A stretch of DNA of 15,045 nucleotides from contig JBEKBO010000114.1 in the NCBI GenBank assembly GCA_050015355.1, forward strand, positions 1 to 15,045, in the 5' to 3' direction. Numbering within the stretch: position 1 is the stretch's first letter; every line of letters begins with the position of its first letter. The stretch is from CAWBRT01 sp050015355 (GTDB lineage: Bacteria; Acidobacteriota; Terriglobia; Terriglobales; Acidobacteriaceae). Below, one piece after another: positions 14,943 through 15,045 of this stretch. Made by a program: the position numbers and the translations under genes. Under the pieces are notes generated by a model that was not told the origin of the DNA, made no database searches, and worked only from the letters and a program-made list of their open reading frames with translations.

Positions 14943-15045
14943 TAGCAGACCACTGGGGCGGAGCAAAAGTAGACCAGGGATGTCGGGGATTAGCGGGGAG
15001 GTGGCGGCTGTAGCGGAGGCCTGCGCCGCCTGAAGGGCGGCGCGT
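14926..15045 (+). mobile_element. Candidate left end of an IS21-family insertion sequence (incomplete)
   Basis: Starting at TGTCAAGGGC (14926), two similar 24-bp units follow each other (14933-14956 and 14957-14980) with 16 of 24 positions identical; both contain AG-C/T-AGACCA. IS21-type elements begin with TG and have several such repeats at their ends, where the transposase binds. The position explains why the integrase frame ends abruptly. The remaining 65 bases are GC-rich and contain no start of a transposase gene that I can recognise; the element runs past the end of the window. Confidence 0.45.

Overview
The window reads as a piece of chromosome from a GC-rich Gram-negative-type bacterium, most likely an Acidobacteriota member (Terriglobales / Koribacter-like). 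That guess is an inference from three things: the gene order pilB-pilT-pilC-pilS-pilR, a futalosine-pathway menaquinone gene (mqnD), and GC-rich extragenic palindromes of a kind I associate with these genomes. No rRNA, tRNA or CRISPR array is visible.

Layout. (1) 1-975: a low-confidence small ORF ending in a perfect 12-bp hairpin, then another hairpin with a T6 loop, then a nitroreductase gene with a consensus TATAAT box close to its start. (2) 1055-1942 (-): an endonuclease III-like HhH-GPD DNA glycosylase, convergent with the nitroreductase. Two separate short direct duplications, both offset by exactly 31 bp, lie around the junction. (3) 2105-9633 (+): a type IV pilus block. A sigma70-type promoter precedes pilB (assembly ATPase with a tandem MshEN c-di-GMP-binding signature), followed by a structured 214-bp spacer, pilT (retraction ATPase), pilC (inner-membrane platform), and pilS/pilR (two-component system; PilR is a sigma54 activator). 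No pilin gene is in the window. (4) 9769-10002 (+): a compact 77-aa protein of unknown function. (5) 10132-14724 (-): a run of same-strand genes. In transcription order these are an SRPBCC-fold membrane-anchored protein, a 47-aa single-span membrane protein, BioY (biotin ECF transporter S component), MqnD, a HAD hydrolase and a GAF/HD-GYP c-di-GMP phosphodiesterase. (6) 14784-15045: the N-terminus of a site-specific integrase that stops abruptly where a sequence resembling the repeated left end of an IS21-type insertion sequence begins. The window ends inside that element.

How the genes work together. PilB and PilT are antagonistic motors acting on the PilC platform, and PilS/PilR would control pilin transcription elsewhere in the genome. 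PilB probably senses c-di-GMP and the HD-GYP protein probably degrades it, so a local c-di-GMP/pilus link is plausible. The other genes (biotin uptake, menaquinone synthesis, DNA repair, nitroreductase) look like housekeeping.

I do not see a clearly new multi-gene system. The most interesting signals are the dispersed palindromic elements, the nested fold between pilB and pilT, the interrupted integrase, and the small unannotated proteins.
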